The notes: a model not told the origin generated them from the letters alone. Positions 9,931 through 22,057 are shown, counted from the first letter of the stretch. The stretch is DNA of 64,000 bases from Siphonodentalium dalli (GCA_032622095.1 CP136069.1:105492278-105556277), one strand, 5' to 3'. Made by a program: numbers and translations.

Positions 9931-10219
9931 ACAGACATTCTTTTCACATGTACACCACTTTAAAAGCTACATTAAATTGAATTTGAATATTCGAATGGAC
10001 CCATCCGACAACCTATCTGATTTGCGATTCAGTCAGCTAGATAACAGCGATGATCATTTCCGTTTAATTCAGAATTGACGTTACAATGAAATTCTGGTGA
10101 AATTTTACGGATATATGATGTAATGCATTCGCATGCACTTTTGGTGTCATGTTGACACAATTTGTATCCAAAAAGTATTGATTCATCCCTTCAGATACTT
10201 CACATTTATTATTTATTTG

Positions 10220-10280
10220 AGCTTAATTAAGCGCAAATATGTGTCTCAATTTATTTGCGCTTAAGCGCAAATACTTACCA
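10220..10280. repeat. CTTAAG-palindrome pair in the spacer
   Basis: Contains TTAATTAAGCGCAAAT and ATTTGCGCTTAAGCGCAAAT, the same palindromic word as at the 5' limit of both Harbinger copies. Confidence 0.6.
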
Positions 10281-10334
10281 CTCCCTTACTTCTCTCTGAT
10301 TGTGAATGATTGAGTCCATCTCATAGTATATTAT

Positions 10335-10765
10335 TATGGGCCCATAGTAATAGCCCCATACAGGCTCGAAAGTTGAAAAAAAACATATTTCCATATGCAT
10401 ATCAGCATCTCTGTCCCTGGTGTCCGAATAATTGGTACCTCATTCCCAGAGCTCTAGTATATTTTATTAAAGGGACGTCTCCTGTACAGATATATACCAT
10501 ATCCATGGCCATAAAAAGGGAATTAGGGGTTACTTCCCTTATATGGTGTACTTATTGACTTGAAATAGGGGGAAAAACCCTATTTTCATATTATCAGCAT
10601 CCCTGTCTCCATCAATTTGTGTCTCCATCCCAGAGATCTAGTATATTTTATAAAAGAGACATACCCTGCACAGATCTACCATTTCCATGGTCATAAAAGG
10701 AATCTAGGGGTTACTGGGGGATTGCTTCCCTCATATGGTGGGCCTATATAGACTTGAGTGATGTG
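10335..10765. repeat. Two diverged direct repeats of about 190 bp
   Basis: Landmarks recur in the same order: ATCAGCATC(T/C)CTGTC (10401, 10600), CCCAGAG(C/A)TCTAGTATATTTTA (10446, 10633), CCATGG(C/T)CATAAAA (10504, 10687), AGGGGTTACT (10527, 10709). Both units are free of long open frames, so this is an old tandem duplication. Confidence 0.65.
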
Positions 10766-10825
10766 TTTAGGCCTGTGCCATTTAAAATTAATTCAGGGGG
10801 GATCAATGAATATTAATTTTTATTT

Positions 10826-10950
10826 GCGCTTAAGGTAAATGATTTGCGCTTAAGCGCAAATGATTTACGCTTAAGTGTAAATATTTGCACTTAAGCGGAA
10901 ATGATAGAGGTTATTTGCGCTTAAGCAAAGCGTAAATGAATAATAAATGT
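10826..10950. repeat. CTTAAG-centred palindromic repeat cluster (copy 2)
   Basis: At least five variants of TTTGCGCTTAAGCGCAAA within 125 bases. It overlaps the left limit of copy 2 and has one more unit than the cluster at 5009. Confidence 0.6.
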
Positions 10951-11013
10951 GAAAAGGGCCTCCCATAGGCGGCATTACATATGATTAACTCTGCGCGCCA
11001 CATTGTTGATGTG

Positions 11014-11063
11014 TTCATGGATGTAAACAATAACCCGACTCTGTTATTGTTTAAATCCATGAA
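11014..11063. repeat. 21-bp inverted repeat (hairpin), copy 2
   Basis: Same hairpin as at 5175-5224: 21-base arms with one mismatch and an 8-base loop. Confidence 0.75.
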
Positions 11064-11506
11064 ATATTGTCTATCGCCGAGTTGATCGGGTGGTGGGAAC
11101 CCGAGTCAAACAATATGGGAGGTGTGTAATAAATGGAACCATCTTTGTGAGTACGTCCGTAATGTGACCCCATAACGTAACTAGTTTATGAAACAATCTG
11201 TGCTTGTGTGTTTCATTGTGGGGACATGCAAATGTCCTTACAATGTATGGACTTCCAGATGTTGTGCATAATAGTGAAGTAATGAATCGAACCAGCCATA
11301 TGAGGACGTCCTCACAATGTGTCCCCACAACTACGGTCCCTTTGAAAATATAGTTATAGAGCTAATTATACAATTTAGTACAATACCGAGACACTGTGCA
11401 TCACTTGTGAATATATCAACCCTGTAGCTCCATGGGAAACATGTGTCCCCATAACGCTGGTTTCTGGTTGGTTTCTCATGGCAACGTAACCTATACAAAC
11501 AAGGGT

Positions 11507-11590
11507 GTGTGTGTGTGAGAGAGAGAGAGGGGAGGGTGTGTGCGTGCGTGTGTGTGTGCGAGAGAGAGAGAAGGGGGAGGGTGTGTGCGG

Positions 11591-11627
<37 letters not shown>

Positions 11628-11715
11628 GGAGGGAGGGTGTGTGTGTGTGTGTGAGAGAGGGGAAGGTGTGTGCGTGCGTGTGTGTGTGCGAGAGAGGGAG
11701 AGAGAGAGGGAGAGG

Positions 11716-11763
<48 letters not shown>

Positions 11764-11768
11764 GTGTG
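11507..11768. repeat. Alternating (GT)n/(GA)n microsatellite, copy 2
   Basis: Counterpart of 5664-5925, differing in block lengths, as expected for slippage after the duplication. A long Arg/Cys/Val-rich open frame through it is an artefact. Confidence 0.9.
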
Positions 11769-11818
11769 TTTAGTTTTCGACCATTCGTATTTATTCTATG
11801 TCTTGTTTTTATTCCCAG

Positions 11819-11914
11819 TACGGACTCTAATGTCCCTGATCCTCGCGATGATGAGGATGCTGAAACAGAACAGAGTCAATCTGATGACACAGAAAGCCAG
11901 TCTGATCTGGACAG
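11819..11914 (+). pseudogene. Harbinger accessory protein, acidic internal exon (copy 2)
   Basis: Same sequence as the 5978-6073 exon with both splice sites intact (TTCCCAG acceptor ending 11818, GTACGA donor at 11915). Encodes the acidic linker ending SQSDLD and joins in frame to 12973. Confidence 0.6.
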
Positions 11915-11940
11915 GTACGATACAAAAGCTATGTAGCTTA

Positions 11941-12854
11941 TTATTCTTTCCCTCTGCGTACAAATTTAGTCTGCCACGGAAGTACATCTACAATATTGAA
12001 GTATGCTCTGAATTTGTCACGTATCCCTCTCGCACCACATGTTGAATGGTAGCCGGTGTGTTGAAGATTTCCCAACTCCTCCGGAGTTTTGGAACCTTCA
12101 AGAATAATACAATTCTGAGTTGGTGTTGTTTCCCGCTGCAACATGTTGTGCAGAACATATGCCGCTTTTGTGATGTCGATTGCTCTCTGTGGTTCAGTAG
12201 CGATTTTTGTGTTAAAAACTCTCCATCTTGCCGCCAGAATACCAAATGCATTTTCCACAATGTGACGCGCCCGGGAAACCCTGTAATTGAAAATTTGTTT
12301 GTCCTCAGCACATCCTCTCCCGGGGAATGGTCTCATCAAATTGCTCTCCAAAGGGAAGGCTTCATCCCCCACAAAAACATATGGCATCGGCCCCAATTCT
12401 TCGGCACCTCGTATTGGTTCAGCATCTGGTAAATTCAGTTTACCACATCGCATACTTCTGCCGAGATTTGATGCGGCAAAAATACCCCCATCGCTATTGC
12501 GACCATATGATCCAACGTCGATCATGATAAACTGGAGGTTTGCATCCACAACAGCTAGGAGGACCAGGTAGAATGTGTTTTTATAATTGAACCAGTCACT
12601 TCCAGAATTTTTCGGAGCTCTGATGGTCACGTGCTTGCCATCAATTGCGCCAACACAATGTGGGAAGTTCCACAATTCTTGAAAGTTAGAAGCCTTGATC
12701 ATCCATTCATCTTTTGTTTCTGGAAGTCTCATTTATATCCGGGACATCCTTGTCCATATTGCAACACACACTTCTTCCACGATCATAGAAACAGTTGAAA
12801 CTCCCATTCAAACTCAGTGCTAGCGATGAGAATGTTTCGCCGGTAGCCAGGAAT
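11941..12854 (-). pseudogene. PIF/Harbinger transposase, catalytic exon (copy 2)
   Basis: Minus-strand counterpart of 6100-7013. The catalytic motifs GAIDGKHV, VGDEAF and RHIVENAFGIL are intact, but besides the frameshift shared with copy 1 there is an in-frame TAA just upstream of MRLPETKDEW: plus CTCATTTATATCC where copy 1 has CTCATATATATCC. Only 263 codons remain open. The acceptor (CTGC at 12855-12858) is kept. Two missense differences (YFQEL/NFQEL, TPAQN/TPTQN) separate it from copy 1. Confidence 0.8.
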
Positions 12855-12972
12855 CTGCAAAAAAAATTAGAAATTATATTTCCATAACGCCATCATTCAG
12901 ATAATGATATGAGTATTATATGTATCATAAATAATTATATGAGCATCTTTATTTGCAATTATCAACTTTCAG

Positions 12973-13481
12973 GAGCGTCGACATTCAAAACGCTACTGGA
13001 AGCTCCACTGGGAAAAGGAATGAGACGTCTCTTGTCATCAAAGGTAGGAAAAGGGGAAAACGAGATGATCCTGTTGGAAAAGCAATTACGGAACTAATAG
13101 AGGCTCAAAAGAAGAAAAGTTGCGCAAATAACCCGGCAACTCAAGCTCCCACATCTCCAGAAGAGGCATTTTTCGAAAGTTGTAAGCTGAGGGTTAAGAA
13201 TCTCCCCAGAGTATTTGAGATCAAGTGTGCAGTTTCAGGTATCCCAGATATTTTACAATGCTGAGAACCCAGATCTTCCAGCACAGACGATAGTCCCATT
13301 ACCGTTGCATCGCGGACAACAGCTACAACAACAACAACAGCAATAGCCGCAACAGCAACAGCAGGAACCGCTACAACCACTACAATATACACGACAACAG
13401 CAACCGACGTACCAAACTTTGCAGCCCATACAGTCGGCTGATTATAACCAGCAATATGGAGGACTCGACTTGAGTTATTAA
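12973..13481 (+). pseudogene. Harbinger accessory protein, last exon (copy 2), frameshifted and with internal TAG
   Basis: Counterpart of 7131-7638. An extra C near 13205 (CTCCCCAGAG versus CTCCCAGAG) breaks the frame within the BESS-like motif. The TAG in the poly-Gln is also present (13344-13346), and the in-frame tail to TAA at 13479-13481 is preserved. Confidence 0.6.
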
Positions 13482-13576
13482 AACATACATGTCAGTTCTC
13501 ATACGATGGAGCATCTATTATGTGAATATGTGTTTTTCTTTGGAAGTATGGATATAAAAACATAGTTTAATCTCAT

Positions 13577-13958
13577 TTCAAGCATATCGCAAGTCTTTGT
13601 TGTGGGGTGATTGGCTTCCGCACCCTGTATTCTTTCTTAATATCAACTTCGACGAAGAAAAGTATCCGTGCAAACTGTTCTTGACGTTCTAAAGTATTGT
13701 ATAAATTTTGTCCTCATCTGAATAGAGTTCACGGTATAAATGATTAAACACACCATGTAAGTATCTCTTCTTATTAATTGGGTGTACCCAAAACCTTCTA
13801 TTTCTCTTATTTTTCCGTTGTCGATACAAATATGCCAGCGCTATTATAACAAGTGTGTCATCAGACACTGCCTCCATTCTAGAAATCATGTTATGAAACA
13901 CAATACTTCGGGCGTTTATAATTATTCTGCCGCTGCCATGTGAAAGCGACACACTCAC
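13577..13958 (-). pseudogene. PIF/Harbinger transposase, N-terminal exon (copy 2), lost splice donor
   Basis: Counterpart of 7734-8115, with the same FWVHPINKKRYLHGVFNHLY segment and the same two frameshifts. The donor is changed: plus 13571-13576 read TCTCAT instead of TCTCAC, so GTGAGA became ATGAGA and the intron could not be removed normally. Confidence 0.7.
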
Positions 13959-14443
13959 GTGGCGAAGACAAAAAGTTTATTCGCTAAATAACCGCGTCGG
14001 TCGAGCCGCGCCCATGTGTAACCAGCTTTATAGTCCAAATACTACCCAAATAACTCGCACAAACCGATACACACACACACTCTCAACGAAATTGTTTTTA
14101 CTCAAAATAGAAACGTCAGCGAATTAACGGATACCTCGCGTTTTATACTCTCTCTGCATACTAATTAACAATTATTTACCAGGTGCTGTAGTACAAATCT
14201 ACCGCAGTCATCGTTCAGTTATACCCTATCCCATCAAAACATTGGCTCCGTGCCAATCGAGTTAATTGCTTTACCTCGTATTTCGTCGCGTTGCCAACCC
14301 AAATAAAGACCGCGCGGGGTGCCGAACATCTCGCTAGTCTGCCGAACGTCTCGCTGTTCCGCCGAACAGTCTTTTGGAGGCTCAAAAGAGTTTACTATAC
14401 TACTTATCTATTTATCATATGACTCAATCATTATTTACGATGT

Positions 14444-14919
14444 CATAAATCAATTTCATATGAACTACTAGTTCATATCACCTTCCGATAATTTGATTGG
14501 TTTGTTGACAAAAAGTATGTTCTGATTGGCTGAATGGCAGCCTGGGCCGAGCCGCATCTATAACTAAATGCAGGTCAAATTCGTGCTCGTCAATCAACGC
14601 GATGCCGAAATTCTCGCAATTATAATCTTGAAATATATAGTTTTGGACATTGTTATACGATAAATAGAATATGTAATTCGTATTTATCTAATAAACATAC
14701 GATATAATGTCACAAACTGAGAACAGAATAGCGCACTATATCTTCGCCTGCATATTATTTCTGCTAGTTCACCAGGTGTAATTGGGCTTCCGGTGCAATG
14801 AAGTGACGTCACATTAACCTTTTGCTGCCGATGTCATATAGCTATTTAGTGATTTGTGTGCGTTTTGGACATCATAATCAATTTATAGGTTTCATATGAT
14901 AAAATAGAATATGTAATTC
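14444..14919. other. Non-coding flank of copy 2 with paired AT-rich repeats
   Basis: A diverged direct repeat is visible: the order TTTTGGACAT, then ATAGAATATGTAATTCGT appears near 14642-14682 and again near 14864-14921. CATATGAACTACTAGTTCATATC near 14458 is a short palindrome. No coding signal. Confidence 0.45.
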
Positions 14920-15039
14920 GTGTTTCTCTCATATGATATTTATGAAACTCGTCACGAATTTTCATTTTTCTCTCGCCGGAGTCTCGAGAAAACTGAAAAT
15001 TCTTAGACTCGTTTCATAAATATCATATGAGAGAAACAC
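14920..15039. repeat. Inverted repeat, 29-bp perfect outer arms
   Basis: The left arm 14920-14948 (begins GTGTTTCTCTCATATGATAT) is exactly complementary to 15011-15039. Imperfect pairing continues inward (GAATTTTCA / TGAAAATTC, TCTCG / CGAGA) to a small loop around CCGGAG, so the whole 120 bp folds back. Confidence 0.8.
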
Positions 15040-15059
15040 TCATTTCATATCCTCTATAT

Positions 15060-16200
15060 GCATCTATCGCGGTTAGTTTCCTATGCAGGGCTAATATATC
15101 TCGAACAATCTATGTAGGAATAGGGATCAGATATCCCCAGGACGGCGCCTTTCTTCCTGTAATAGACGTAGTGTTAACTCATTTTACATACTAAATACGC
15201 TATTTTATGGCCGAAATGGGTTTATTTTTCTGGTCGATTCATATACATATATCCATCTATCGCGGTTACTTTCCTATGGAAGGCTCATATATCTCGAAAA
15301 CAGTAGGGATACATAGGGGTTAGATATCCACAGGACGGCGCCTTTCTATCCGGAATAAGCGTAGTGTTTACCCATTTTACATAATAAATAAGCCATGTTA
15401 TGGCCGAAATTGGTTAATTTTTCTGGTCGATTTAGATATCTATCTATATATCCCGGTTAGTTTCCATTGTAGGGGTCATATATATCAGAGTTACTATTGA
15501 GGGATGTGGATTAGGTGTCCCCAGGACGGCCCCCCTCTACCCGGAATGGGGGTAGTGTTTACTAATTTTGCACAATGGCCGAAATGTGTTAATTTTTCTG
15601 GTCGATTCCTATATATAGATCCTTCTATCGCGGTTAGTTTCCAATGGAGGGCTCACATATCTCGAACAATCTATGTGGAAGTAGTGGTTAGGTATCCACA
15701 GGACCGCTCGGAATATATAAAGACGTATGTGTTCACCCATTTCACATTGTAAAATATAGGCGCCATTATGGCCGACCTGGGTTAACTGTTTCCGTTTCAT
15801 ATTTATAGTCATATATCGCCGTTAATGTCCTATATGGAGGGTTCAAATATATCGAAGATACTATGGAGTGATAGGGGGTAATTGTCAACGGGACGGTGCC
15901 TCTCTACTCGGAATTGTCGTAGTGTTTAGTCATTTTACATACGAAATACGCTGTGTTATGGCCGAAATGGGTTAATTTTTCTGGTCGGACATCGGTATAT
16001 CTACAAATCTCAGTGAATTGCTCGTGTATTGGGGTTAATTATCTAAGCAATTGTGCGGACAAGGAGGGGTTAGCTAGCTCCATGAGCGCTCATTTTAATT
16101 CTGGAATGGCTAACAGTATGGCCGCAAGGGGTTAATATTCTGTGAAATACTTTACTATATCATTTCATCGCGGTTGGGTTCTCGCAGCAGGTAAAATAAT
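15060..16200. repeat. Tandem array of about 190-bp units, diverging rightward
   Basis: The marker CGGTTAGTTTCC or close variants occurs at 15070, 15263, 15454, 15631, 15820, about 16033 and 16171, giving spacings of 193, 191, 177, 189 and then irregular values. Each unit also has AGGACGG near its middle, a TTTACAT and ATGGCCGAAATGGGTTAAT block, and TTCTGGTCGATT at its end. Short frames inside are not conserved between units, so this is a satellite rather than repeated exons. Confidence 0.8.
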
Positions 16201-16254
16201 CTACATAGAATAACACGTATCTTGAGAACGGCTCCTTTGATGCCTATAGCCTTA

Positions 16255-19035
16255 TAGTACAGAGGCCAAAATCACAAGAAACCTCTAGAAGTCATTTTTG
16301 TCGACATAACTGAAACCTTTTCTAATGTATAAAGGGACACCTCAGGGTCACTCCACGCCCGGTAGTCAAACTGTACAGGTGTGCGGGGCCGCACAAGGCG
16401 GATAACTCTGTCGCCCATAGAAAAAAAATCTAAAAATAATTGGTCTCTATCCATTGACAACACTTTTTAAAGAAGATATTTTTTAGCTGATTTCTTCTAA
16501 ATAGATAGAGAAAGATGTACTAATATGTATTGAGCTGTAAAATTATATATTTTTTAAACGTTAATGTCATTTTCAGACATTTTAATAGGAAAAATTGTCA
16601 TTTTTTAGTCATTTTCTACTGTATATTCCTTTAACATTATGTATTTTTTTGTCTGCAGGACATATTGATTTTACATATGCCATCAATAAAGCAAAATGTG
16701 TTACACAAAAATACTATTAGCCTTTAGTATGTCAGATAAGGCCAACTTTTTTATTTTTCTTAACCTTGTTTTATGCTTTAATCAATTTTTGTGTGTGGAC
16801 ATTTGCTAAGTTGGTAATTGTGTCTTCATAATACCCCGTCACTCACTTACAAAATGGACTCCCCTATTCAATTATAATGTATACATTGAAAAAGTCCATT
16901 ATTCATCTGGATGGATGTCATGGAAAAATAAGTAACCGACAGATAATATATGTGCATAAGGATTCCTATTAGTTTGTGGGAAATGTTCAGATAATAAGTT
17001 TAGAAAACAGTCTATGGCCGTTTGTTGAACTTATTATCTGGCATTTCCTAAGGAATCTACATGTACTTGTCTCCTATCTAAGAATTGTCCAACAAGTGCC
17101 CAAAATATTCGCTCAAGTACACTGAAACTCAAACTCCAAGCACACTATGGCCCAGAAATTATATTTCGCAGACAGAGAAATAAGACAGTCCCATGCTTGG
17201 TGTTTTCTTCATGCACAAACGATAATAGTATCGAGCAGCTGAAAAATTTGTTTGAATCAATAGACAATGAACTTCTATGTAATTTTCAATCTGATGCATC
17301 GGTGGATCAAGATAGTGATACTAGTATTATGAAAGAATTCTACCATGTAGCATTGAAAGTTCACTCCGATATCAAATCATCGTCAAAACACATAGGTTAC
17401 TCTATTTCTACAAAGGCGGCTGAGGACTGTATTCCTGATGGCTTGTATACTCTTCTTAGCTTAATCCTGGATCCAAATCAAGATGAGTTGACTCTTAGTC
17501 ACAAGAAGAAGTCTGATACTCATCAAAAGATTCTAAATCTTGGCCAAGATATTGTATATGCTAATTTTGATGGTAATCGGAATACTCCAAAGCATATAGC
17601 TACTGGATTAGTTGTTCACCATATAACTAGGTCAAAGTTCTTGTGAACTTTCTACATGCTGGTGGTCATAGCATTTCTTATGAAACTGTTCAGCGAATTG
17701 ACACTATGGAAGCAAATGCTCAGATAGAGAGATTCCATTTAAACAATTCAACTTTCATTCCCAATAATTTACAGAAAGGTCAATTTATAAAATTTGCTGC
17801 AGATAACCTGGACATCATTGAGGAGACTCTAGATGGAAAAGGAACATTCCATGTTACACAAATGGCAGCTTTTCAGAGAGCCGTAGACAAACCGGATGAC
17901 AGCACTACTTTATGCAAAATACAGAGGAGTGATAGAATACAACGAGATAAAGTTCTTAAATCTGTCCCATCAGCATTTAATAGTGTCGAGTCTATAAATG
18001 TTTCAGGCCATGTTTCACCACGATGGCTTGGTAGGATTGATGTTAAACCAAATGATGACCTGCAATCAGAAAGCAAATACAAGGATTTAGTCTACTTAAT
18101 ATCATGCAATCATGGTGATCAACAGTATGTTCCTTCTTGGACAGGCTACAACCAGAAAATGTCCACTGTACAATCATCTTGTACTTACCAATCATACCTG
18201 CCCCAGCCAATGATATGGACACAATTCTTACCATTCTTCTACGATGCTGCCATATTTCTAAATATTTCTCACAACCAAATACTGTTATTACAATTGACCA
18301 GGCACTGTATTGCAAGGCAAAGGAAATTGTTTGGTTGTTGCCAGAAAAATTCTCAAATGTCGTTATCAGGATGGGAAGTTTTCATAAAGCTCTAAATTTC
18401 CTTCGAGTAATTGGGCAACATTTAGCTTTTTCTGGCTTGACTGACATATGGATAGACTCTGGGGTATATAGTGAATGTACATCTGGCAAGATAATGAAGG
18501 GACAGTTGTGGAACAGGTATGTTCGTGCACACATGCTAACGTTTGAGGCGATGTACATAATATTGTTCCAGGAATATCAGAGCTGGCTTCGAGAGCATGA
18601 GGATACAATATTTGATGTCTTGGATAATGAGGGAAATAAGTTATCTACATATTTTGAGGTAGGGAAGGACATGGACAGCTGTAGACAGGTATCGGAAACA
18701 ATTATGTTGAAGATGGGGGAATTACCTAACAAGCTTGATTTATTCTGCGAATTAAATTCCGAGAACAGCACATTTCAATACTATTTTCAGTACATAAATT
18801 TTTTTCAAATTTTATTGTGCTTTATTCGAGCTGAGAGAGAAGGGCACTGGAATTAACATCTAGATATGTTCAGGAGAATGCTGCCGCTGATGGCTGTATA
18901 TGACCATGTTAACTACACAAGATGGGGAATTGTATATCTGCATGAGATGGAGAACCTGGATTCAAACTTTCCTACAGTTCATGCCGAATTTATGAATGGT
19001 AACTTCGTCATTAAAGAAACAAGCGAGAAGTTTAA
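16255..19035 (+). mobile_element. Left copy of an unnamed transposon-like element (arm of a large inverted repeat)
   Basis: Starts at TAGTACAGAGGCC (16255) and is the reverse complement, with divergence, of the segment ending at 28944. It contains about 850 bp of non-coding 5' flank followed by a decayed gene. Homology with the right copy ends at 19035, directly after the codons for KETSEKF, so this copy lacks the 3' part of the gene still present on the right at 25262-25980. Confidence 0.65.
17122..19035 (+). pseudogene. Decayed gene of an unnamed transposon-associated family (left copy)
   Basis: Coding similarity to the right copy starts near 17122 (LKLKLQAHYGPEIIFRRQ). Pieces in order: 17122-17646 (GLVVHHITRSKFL), 17643-18180 (VNFLHAGGHSISYETVQRID, KFAADNLDIIEETLDGKGTF), 18175-18854 (YLPIIPAPANDMDTIL, IRAEREGHWN) and 18866-19035 (MLPLMAVYDHVNYTRWG, NGNFVIKETSEKF). 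Lesions: frameshift at 17641, frameshift near 18175, a TAA after GHWN (18855) where the right copy has Leu, then truncation. The motif set (HxxxxxSKxLVxxL, AADNxDxxEETLDGKGTxH, FIRAERxGxWxLHL, HAEFxxGNFVxKET) recurs, as I recall, in many uncharacterised multicopy proteins of invertebrates; I cannot assign a transposase superfamily or enzyme activity. Confidence 0.6.
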
Positions 19036-19918
19036 AAGGGAACTGTTAATAAAACTTTTTGTTCAGTAAAATAAACTATACCAGTGTCATAACGTAGAAT
19101 TAAGGTTACTAAAAACGAATCATATTCGAAAACACCAACTTATAGCGTAAAAATCGAGATTTTAATGACTTTTTGACGTCGAAAATAATAAGGAAAAACT
19201 AAAAAGCCACTCGCCAGTTTTATGTGCACAAAGAAGCGTGACGTCAACGTGGGAACGCAACTTTTTTTCGGATGAGGGAATAAGACGTAAACATGTCCAC
19301 GTGTTTTCTCATTTGTTTTGTTAATGGCGACTTACGATACAAATCTACTATTTTCAACAATTTGGACATTTAGAAAGTATTGATGACTAAAGTGTGTAAA
19401 TCATATAATATCACGGAGTTGTGCTAGGACTATACGTTGGACGCTGTTTTGAGAATTTTCGATGAATATTGTGAATTGGATTTTCGATTCTAGACTGGAG
19501 GTTGACCTTTCGCAATTGAAACAAATTGACACTTTTATAGACAGATTTATGTTTTAGAGGAATGTTTATCAACCAAGAGTCAAAATTATTGGACTGTAAT
19601 ATGCATAGAACAGTTGTCTGCAGTTTTCAACACATTCTTGGTGGAAAAAGATTCTAAAACTACGATGGCAATTTGGGAAGTAAATCACCTATTTTCGATG
19701 TTTTTTCCGATGGTAATCCGACGTGGGCCGTATTCAACAATGCCAGCAAGGAGCTGATGCTGAACTCTTCCAATTTGATGATTATTTATTATAATTAATA
19801 AATATTTTTTTTAATCATTTCGCTTGTATATATTCTCCAAAATCAGTTGGACAAGTGTAGGTGAACAACCGATATATATTGTACAATAATAGCCTGATCG
19901 AGTTAAAATAGATTCATT
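19036..19918. other. Non-coding, AT-rich
   Basis: Nothing recognisable. The unique sequence begins where the left element copy is truncated. No exon, RNA or strong repeat was seen. Confidence 0.45.
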
Positions 19919-20183
19919 GATCGGTCTTCCTGGCATATTGCTCACTGTTGTATTGTAAGAGGGGAGACCTCTAAATTTCTTGAACATTGAAATTCCGTTT
20001 ATTTAAGAATTTGTAGATGTTTATATTGAATATTCTCAGTAAATAATTATTCTGTTTGTTTCAAAAGAAATCAGAATAATTCTTATTGTTTGCAAGTACT
20101 AGTATTGGTTGAAAGATAATTATAGAACAGTTTAGATTGACTCCCCCTCTTACCAGATGCATGCTGACTGTGGAAGACCGATC
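19919..20183. repeat. Imperfect inverted repeat, probable MITE
   Basis: GATCGGTCTTCC...TAAGAGGGGAG on the left (19919-19966) pairs with CTCCCCCTCTTACC...GGAAGACCGATC on the right (20140-20183). AT-rich interior without coding capacity. Confidence 0.6.
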
Positions 20184-20599
20184 GGTCTATTTAAGCACTT
20201 CCGGGCAATTATACATGTAGATCACTCGGTGATTCACCAAGGTTCGTTGGATGGCTCAAACGATGTTTCCTAAGAAATTCCTACCATGGCCGGTTTATAT
20301 ATACCCTTAATTTGAACCACACAGTTGATTGTTTCGTACCATATGTTTTGTCATTTCACACCATATACATTTGTATGTTTCGTTGGTTCCCACAAATGGT
20401 AATTGGTCATGCGTATGCAGCGTACCATGTGAAAAATTATTTTAATTTTGTTAACTTAATGAAAGCGAACATGTTTATGATTTAAAGTTACGTGATGGTG
20501 ACAACCAGACAATTACATGTAAACATATTTCTTTCTTTTTTGCGAAAAAAAATTAACAAATTGAAATTGTGGCAACAAAGTTAAAGATACATAATCTGA

Positions 20600-20862
20600 A
20601 TTAACGCTTTCATATTACTATTTCCTTGGCTTCGGGGGTAAACATATTTGATTAGAGTCGAGGAACCCACCCGTGTTGAACAAAATGTTGATAAATAACA
20701 GGTTTTGGAAAATTTGGGCAATTGTTTACTATTGTTGACTGGTTAGCATTTTTTTTTTTGGGCATTTAATCGATTCTGATAACCGAAGCGGCATTTCCAA
20801 AAAATGTTTGTTGTTGGAATCTGATAATATGGGAACCATCGAATCGGTTTGAGTACCTTTAA
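20600..20862. repeat. Fragment of the TTAAAGGTACTCAATC element family
   Basis: Contains the interior block GGGGGTAAACATATTTGAT plus GAGTCGAGGAACCCA and a terminal TTGAGTACCTTTAA, the same pieces as in the complete inverted-repeat element at 21570-22057. A diverged or partial copy. Confidence 0.5.
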
Positions 20863-21569
20863 TGTTATTTCCAAAAAATAATACGGTATACTCAATGGTA
20901 CAAATTGTCGAAATGATACATGTACTGGTATGAAATGTCCAGAACCCTGGTGCGAAACATCTCTATGTCAAACTTCTATGGCACGAAATGTCCAGCAACC
21001 TATTGGCTGTTCAGTCCATTGCACATTATAATTTATTTCCAAATAAAGGTTATACTAAATATTAAAGCAGTGTTTAGTGTTAAGTTCAATCTTGAACTAA
21101 TTGTACATGTGATATAGTCACACGGACTTGTTGTAAAGAAAACAAGTAAAATTGAGGATGCCACTTTATCAAACATTATAAATGCATCAATATTCTATTG
21201 ATATGTATACCGGTACATGTAATGCTTTACAAACGCATGTTTTTGTATATATATTTTTACTTGTTTTCTTAACAAGCCCCTGTGGCCTCAGTTTAAGTAC
21301 ATGTACATGTATAGGAAGCCACGACTTATCTGCGAAAGAGCTCTGGGTCTCTTGTTCACTCATTGTGTGACCACTGGCTAGATAGTCTCCCCATTGGGGA
21401 GGGGGGTCCACCTTGATACCTGTATGTTACGACAGCACCACTTGGAAGGAAGTTTCCTACTGATGGCTATATCGGTCAAACAAATTTTCAAATTTTTGCC
21501 CGGTATGGCTTGTTATCAAACTACATTTGTACATGTACTTACCGTAGGTGAATATCACTTCAATTTGCC

Positions 21570-22057
21570 TTAAAGGTACTCAATCCGATCAGAGGGTCCC
21601 CATCTCAACAGATTCCAACAACAACAATCCGATCAGAGGGTCCTATATTACTAATTATTTGGCTTTTAGGGTAAACAATATTTGATTCGAGTCGAGGAAC
21701 CCATCAAACAAAGCTCAGAGTTATTAGATATTGATTTTTTTAATTTGTTATTTTCTCGAGATGAGTACTAATAATTACCTTCAACTTCGTAATCTGCTCG
21801 AGATGTGTACACCAAAACACTATTCAAACAGACAAGGATGGATAACTCTAAAATCAAGTGGTAATAATAACGCAATTTTGACTGTGTTCTGGGACAGAAA
21901 GTATTCCCGATAATGAAAAATAATAGATTTCTAAAATCGATATCTAAAAAATCTGAGCTTTGATGGATGGCTTCCTCGACTCGAATCAATTATTTTTGAC
22001 CCCCGAAACCATTGAAATAGTAATTGAGAGGAGTTTTATCAGATTGAGTACCTTTAA
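21570..22057. mobile_element. Foldback element with TTAAAGGTACTCAATC termini, about 490 bp
   Basis: Begins TTAAAGGTACTCAATCCGAT and ends with its complement GATTGAGTACCTTTAA. Inside, the arms continue with GATTCGAGTCGAGGAACCCA on the left and the matching TCCTCGACTCGAATCAAT on the right. The left arm has a small internal duplication of CAATCCGATCAGAGGGTCC. Non-autonomous; superfamily unknown. Confidence 0.65.

Larger units (their letters stand above)
10850..14443. mobile_element. Dead PIF/Harbinger-bearing segment, copy 2 of the 3.6-kb direct duplication
   Basis: Matches 5011-8600 with few substitutions and short indels (mostly in the GT/GA array). It shares all frameshifts and the TAG of copy 1 and has private lesions: an in-frame TAA near 12733 in the transposase, a changed splice donor at 13576, and one extra C near 13205 in the accessory exon. 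Homology stops at TTTACGATGT on the right, where the flanking DNA differs. Confidence 0.75.
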
